Source: Candidatus Omnitrophota bacterium
GTDB lineage: Bacteria > Omnitrophota > 4484-213
Assembly (NCBI GenBank): GCA_030640885.1
Contig: DAOWIN010000054.1
Coordinates: 1-6,682 of the forward strand
DNA: 6,682 nucleotides
Reading direction: 5' to 3'
In this document: positions 3,395 to 6,682 of the stretch, in pieces
Layout of the letters: the number at the start of each line of letters is the position of its first letter
Position numbering within the stretch: the first letter of the stretch is position 1
Made by a program: the position numbers and the translations under genes
The notes under the pieces: model-generated
Database searches by the model: none
Seen by the model: only the letters and a program-made list of their open reading frames with translations
Told to the model about the DNA's origin: nothing

Positions 3395-6300
3395 CTTGTG
3401 ACTTGTAACTTGTGACTTGTGACTTTTTTTGAAGCCTGTTCCCGCCGGAACAAGATGCCCCATAATTACATTTTCCTTTAAACCTAATAAATCGTCTCGT
3501 TTCCTAGCTATAGCCGCTTCAGTAAGAATGCGCGTAGTCTCCTGAAAACTGGCTGCCGAAATAAAACTTTCAGTAGCCAAAGAGGAACGAGTAATTCCCA
3601 ACAAAATTAAAGAGGCTTGAGCTAAACGCTTGTTCTCTTTTCGCATCTTCTGATTCTCTCGCTCAAATTCAAAACGCTCTATCTGTGAACCAACTAAAAA
3701 TTTTGTGTCTCCTGGGTCTTCTATCTTTACCTTTTTTAACATCTGACGAATAATTACTTCAATGTGTTTATCGCTGATTTCTACCCCCTGAACACGATAA
3801 ACTTCCTGAATCTCATTCACTAAATATTCCTGTAATCTCTTAAAACCGGAAACCTTTAAAATATCCTGCAAAACAATAGGGCCATCAGTAAGTTGTTGCC
3901 CGGCAATAACATAATCCCCCCGATAAACATTTAACCGCTTGCCATGGGGAATAAGATATTCCTTTTTAGTCCCTGCTGGACTGCTAATTATAACCTTTCT
4001 CTCTCCTTGCGCAGATTCTTCTAATTCTGCGACACCATCAATTTCGGAAATAATTGCCGGGTCTTTTGGTCGACGCGCTTCAAAAAGCTCGGCTACGCGG
4101 GGCAATCCTCCGGTAATATCCTTGGTTTTAGAGATTGCTCGCGGAATTTTAGCTAAAAGATCACCGCTATCTACAAATTGACCATTTTCAACAGCAATAT
4201 GCGCCTGCGCTGGAAGAGGGTAAAAAGCGAGAATTTCTCCTTTTCTATTCTGAACAACAATCTGAGGATGCAAATCTTCTTTTTTATGCTCAATAACTAC
4301 CCGTTCAATTACACCAGTGGAAGAATTTCTTGCTTCATGTATAGTTACATCCTTTTTTATATCCTCAAACCTCACTTTCCCCTTTACTTCTGTTAGTATC
4401 GGTAAATTATAAGGATCCCATTCAGCTATAATCTTCCCCTTTTCTACTTCTTTATTTTCAGATTCTACCACTGCTCCCAAGGGAATAACATATTTTTCCA
4501 ATTCCCGTCCTTCTTTATTTTGGATACTTACCTGTCCGCTCCGATTAAGAACAATTAGGTTTTCTTCTCGTCCTTTAACGGTCTTTAAATTATGATATTT
4601 AATTATTCCCTTATTTTTAGCCTTGACAAAAGAACGTTCCACTGTTCGACTCGCTGTTCCTCCAATGTGAAATGTTCTTAAAGTTAATTGTGTTCCTGGT
4701 TCTCCGATCGACTGAGCGGCAATAATCCCTACTGCCTCTCCTAATTCTACAGCTCTGCCCGTAGCCAAATTGCGGCCATAGCACTTGGCACAAATCCCCT
4801 GTTTTGCCTCGCAGGTTAAAGCGCTTCTAATCTTTATTCCTTCAATTCCCGCTTGTTCAATCTCATCGGCCATATCTTCATTTATTTCCTGACTAGCTTC
4901 TACGATTAACCTATCATTTACTACATTAACAATTCTATCTACAGCAACTCGACCCACTATTCTTTCTTTCAGGTTTGTTACTACCTCATCTCCTTCAATG
5001 ATAGCGGAAACGAAAATTCCATTTAAGGTTCCGCAATCCTCTTCAGCAACAATTACATCCTGAGCAACATCAACGAGCCGTCGGGTTAGATAGCCGGCAT
5101 CGGCGGTTTTAAGAGCAGTGTCCGCCAATCCCTTGCGTCCACCGTGGGTAGAGATAAAATACTCCAAAACAGTAAGCCCCTCCCGAAAATTAGCAACAAT
5201 CGGGTTCTCGATAATCTCCCCAGAAGGTTTAGCCATCAAACCCCTCATCCCTGCCAATTGTCTAATCTGCTGTTTTGAACCCCGCGCTCCTGAATCAGCC
5301 ATCATAAACAGAGAATTAAAATCTCCTAAATTGTCAAATGTTAAATCAGCAACTTCATCACTGGTGCGTGTCCAGATATCAATAAGTTTATTATGCCTTT
5401 CTCCATTAGTAATCAACCCTTTTTGATGTTGCTTGTTAATTTTGGCAATTTTCTCTTTTGTCTTTTCTATACACTTTTCCTTACGCTCGGGAATTTTCAC
5501 ATCATCAATGGCAATGGAAATCCCAGAAAGGGTGGCATATTCAAAACCTATCTCTTTCAAGCGGTCTAAAAGAAGCACTGTCGGAGAATGTCCAAATTTA
5601 CGTAAACAGTCGGAAATTATTTCTTTCAACTTAGATTTGCCAACAACATCGTCAATAAAACCAAAATCCGGAGGAAGAACTTGATTAAACAGAACCCTAC
5701 CCACAGTGGTAGTAATTAAAACAGGTCTTCTGTCTTCTGTTTTTTTATCTTCTGGTGACTGATGACCTTGTGACTTTGTGACCTTGTGACCTTGTGGCTT
5801 ACAGCTTACCTTTATCCAAGAATGCAAATCAATCTTTTCATTTTGAAAAGCAGTAATTACCTCCTCAAAATTGGTAAAGGCCGCTATCCTTTTCTGCTTT
5901 TCTTTGCTAAATTTGGCTTTGGTTAGATAATAACAGCCTAAAGCCATATCCTGAGAAGGAACAACAATGGGTTTGCCGTTAGATGGAGAAAGAATATTGT
6001 TAGCCGCCAAAATTAGTAAGCGTGCTTCTGTTTGGGCTTCAATAGACAAGGGAACATGAATAGCCATTTGGTCGCCATCAAAATCAGCGTTGAATGCGGC
6101 ACATACTAAGGGATGGACGCGAACAGAATTTCCTTCTGTAAGTAAAGGTTGAAATGCCTGAATTCCTAATCGATGCAAAGTAGGAGCGCGGTTTAATAAA
6201 ATCGGGTGATCCTTGATAACCTCTTCCAAAATATCCCATACCTCCTGCCGCACCTTTTCTACCATCTTGTAAGCGCCTTTAACGGTATGAACAAAATCTC

Positions 6301-6682
6301 TTTCTCTCAATTTTTTAATGATAAAAGGCTTAAACAATTCTAAAGCCATCTTTTTGGGAATACTGCATTGATGAATCTTGAGTTCAGGACCTACTACGAT
6401 TACTGCTCTGCCTGAATAATCTACCCTTTTCCCCAGTAAATTCTGGCGGAATCTTCCCTGTTTCCCGCGCAGGGCATCGCTTAAGGATTTTAAAGGACGG
6501 CTATTGGACATTATTGTATGCCCATGCCTTCCATTATCTAACAAGGCATCTACCGCCTCTTGCAGCATTCGCTTTTCGTTATGAATAATAATACTGGGGG
6601 CACCTAATTCTATCAATTTTTTTAGACGATTGTTTCTGTTAATAACCCGTCGGTATAAATCGTTTAAATCACTAGTAGCAAA
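3392..6682 (-). CDS. rpoC: DNA-directed RNA polymerase subunit beta', C-terminal 1096 residues (5' end off the right edge)
   Basis: The frame is open to the window edge; the first residues are FATSDLNDLYRRVINRNNRL, so the TTG at 6614-6616 is internal and roughly the first 260 residues (E. coli scale) are missing. Visible in order: RQNLLGKRVDYSGRAVIVVG; the catalytic Mg motif NADFDGDQM (6065-6091) with its three aspartates; the four-cysteine zinc site (EEDCGT near 5034, then LTC, GIC and KCYG at 4781-4813); trigger helix LTLRTFHIGG (Arg at 4676-4678, His at 4667-4669). About 177 residues of SI3-type insertion (4121-4654) separate it from DITGGLPRVAELFEARRP. The protein ends with the usual GHLVPAGTGF. 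Two oddities are repeat-derived: a ~27-residue insert before TTVGRVLFNQ (about 5723-5804) and the extra C-terminal tail KKSHKSQVTSHK. RNA polymerase beta' carries the active site with beta. Downstream, rpsS replaces the expected rpsL. Confidence 0.98.
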   Translation of the reverse strand, partial: FATSDLNDLYRRVINRNNRLKKLIELGAPSIIIHNEKRMLQEAVDALLDNGRHGHTIMSNSRPLKSLSDALRGKQGRFRQNLLGKRVDYSGRAVIVVGPELKIHQCSIPKKMALELFKPFIIKKLRERDFVHTVKGAYKMVEKVRQEVWDILEEVIKDHPILLNRAPTLHRLGIQAFQPLLTEGNSVRVHPLVCAAFNADFDGDQMAIHVPLSIEAQTEARLLILAANNILSPSNGKPIVVPSQDMALGCYYLTKAKFSKEKQKRIAAFTNFEEVITAFQNEKIDLHSWIKVSCKPQGHKVTKSQGHQSPEDKKTEDRRPVLITTTVGRVLFNQVLPPDFGFIDDVVGKSKLKEIISDCLRKFGHSPTVLLLDRLKEIGFEYATLSGISIAIDDVKIPERKEKCIEKTKEKIAKINKQHQKGLITNGERHNKLIDIWTRTSDEVADLTFDNLGDFNSLFMMADSGARGSKQQIRQLAGMRGLMAKPSGEIIENPIVANFREGLTVLEYFISTHGGRKGLADTALKTADAGYLTRRLVDVAQDVIVAEEDCGTLNGIFVSAIIEGDEVVTNLKERIVGRVAVDRIVNVVNDRLIVEASQEINEDMADEIEQAGIEGIKIRSALTCEAKQGICAKCYGRNLATGRAVELGEAVGIIAAQSIGEPGTQLTLRTFHIGGTASRTVERSFVKAKNKGIIKYHNLKTVKGREENLIVLNRSGQVSIQNKEGRELEKYVIPLGAVVESENKEVEKGKIIAEWDPYNLPILTEVKGKVRFEDIKKDVTIHEARNSSTGVIERVVIEHKKEDLHPQIVVQNRKGEILAFYPLPAQAHIAVENGQFVDSGDLLAKIPRAISKTKDITGGLPRVAELFEARRPKDPAIISEIDGVAELEESAQGERKVIISSPAGTKKEYLIPHGKRLNVYRGDYVIAGQQLTDGPIVLQDILKVSGFKRLQEYLVNEIQEVYRVQGVEISDKHIEVIIRQMLKKVKIEDPGDTKFLVGSQIERFEFERENQKMRKENKRLAQASLILLGITRSSLATESFISAASFQETTRILTEAAIARKRDDLLGLKENVIMGHLVPAGTGFKKSHKSQVTSHK
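3394..3421. repeat. ACTTGTG heptamer array at the rpoC 3' end
   Basis: Four in-phase units lie on the + strand: ACTTGTG, ACTTGTA, ACTTGTG, ACTTGTG, followed by a T-rich run. They encode the SHKSQVTSHK tail of beta' and supply its stop codon. The array ends exactly where the rpsS ribosome site begins. Confidence 0.8.
5726..5804. repeat. Repeat tract inserted in frame inside rpoC
   Basis: Two unit types lie side by side. TCTTCTG occurs at 5726-5732, 5733-5739 and 5748-5754. An 8-nt unit ACYTTGTG occurs four times in a row at 5765-5796, followed by the related GCTTACAG. Together they encode roughly CKPQGHKVTKSQGHQSPEDK and KTEDRRP. The flanking segments WIKV and TTTVGRVLFNQVLP are normal beta' sequence, so the tract is an in-frame insertion at a loop that also varies between bacterial beta' subunits. 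Confidence 0.75.

Noticed and set aside
5765..5804. Repeat tract in rpoC as a CRISPR array
   Set aside because: Units are 8 nt with no spacers and lie within a coding frame.
6614..6616. TTG as the start of rpoC
   Set aside because: The frame continues to the window edge with canonical beta' sequence (FATSDLNDLYRR), so this is an internal leucine.

Overview
The window is a stretch of bacterial chromosome in which every real gene lies on the minus strand. Read in the direction of transcription (high to low coordinates), the order is rpoC (C-terminal 1096 residues; 5' end off the window), rpsS, rplV, rpsC, rplP, rpmC, rpsQ, rplN and rplX (first 25 residues; rest off the window). This is the universal rpoBC / S10 / spc cluster, with one striking departure. 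rpoC is followed after 9 nt by rpsS, so the block usually found between them (rpsL, rpsG, fusA, tuf, rpsJ, rplC, rplD, rplW, rplB) is absent here. The DNA is AT-rich. RpoC carries a long insertion in the trigger loop (SI3-type), as in many Gram-negative and PVC-type lineages. Coding ends and spacers are filled with short low-complexity heptamer repeats. That combination suggests an uncultivated lineage, perhaps Omnitrophota-like; this is an impression, not a demonstration.

Layout on the + axis: rplX fragment (1-76); spacer of 7-nt repeats (102-136); rplN (135-503); spacer of TTTCGTCATT repeats (513-575); rpsQ (571-810), which has an in-frame TAA at codon 39; small hairpin spacer (811-856); rpmC (857-1090); composite hairpin element A (1090-1266); rplP (1264-1668); rpsC (1701-2387); a leader with a strong sigma70-type promoter (2388-2541); rplV with a repeat-derived tail (2542-2934); composite hairpin element B (2932-3100); rpsS (3098-3382); rpoC (3392 to the right edge), with a repeat-derived C-terminal tail and a repeat-derived internal insertion.

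The genes encode the RNA polymerase beta' subunit and ribosomal proteins of both subunits, co-transcribed on the minus strand. The promoter between rplV and rpsC probably lets the distal part (rpsC onward) be expressed independently of rpoC transcription.

The most unusual content is the repeat landscape. Two homologous ~170-bp elements, each made of three hairpins, exactly fill the rplP-rpmC and rplV-rpsS spacers. They share conserved joints, show compensatory stem changes, and have 6-bp direct repeats at their edges that contain the neighbouring stop codon. A second repeat class (7-8 nt units) forms protein tails and one internal RpoC loop, and also marks the rpoC-rpsS junction where nine genes are missing. 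The premature stop in rpsQ is the other item that most needs checking.
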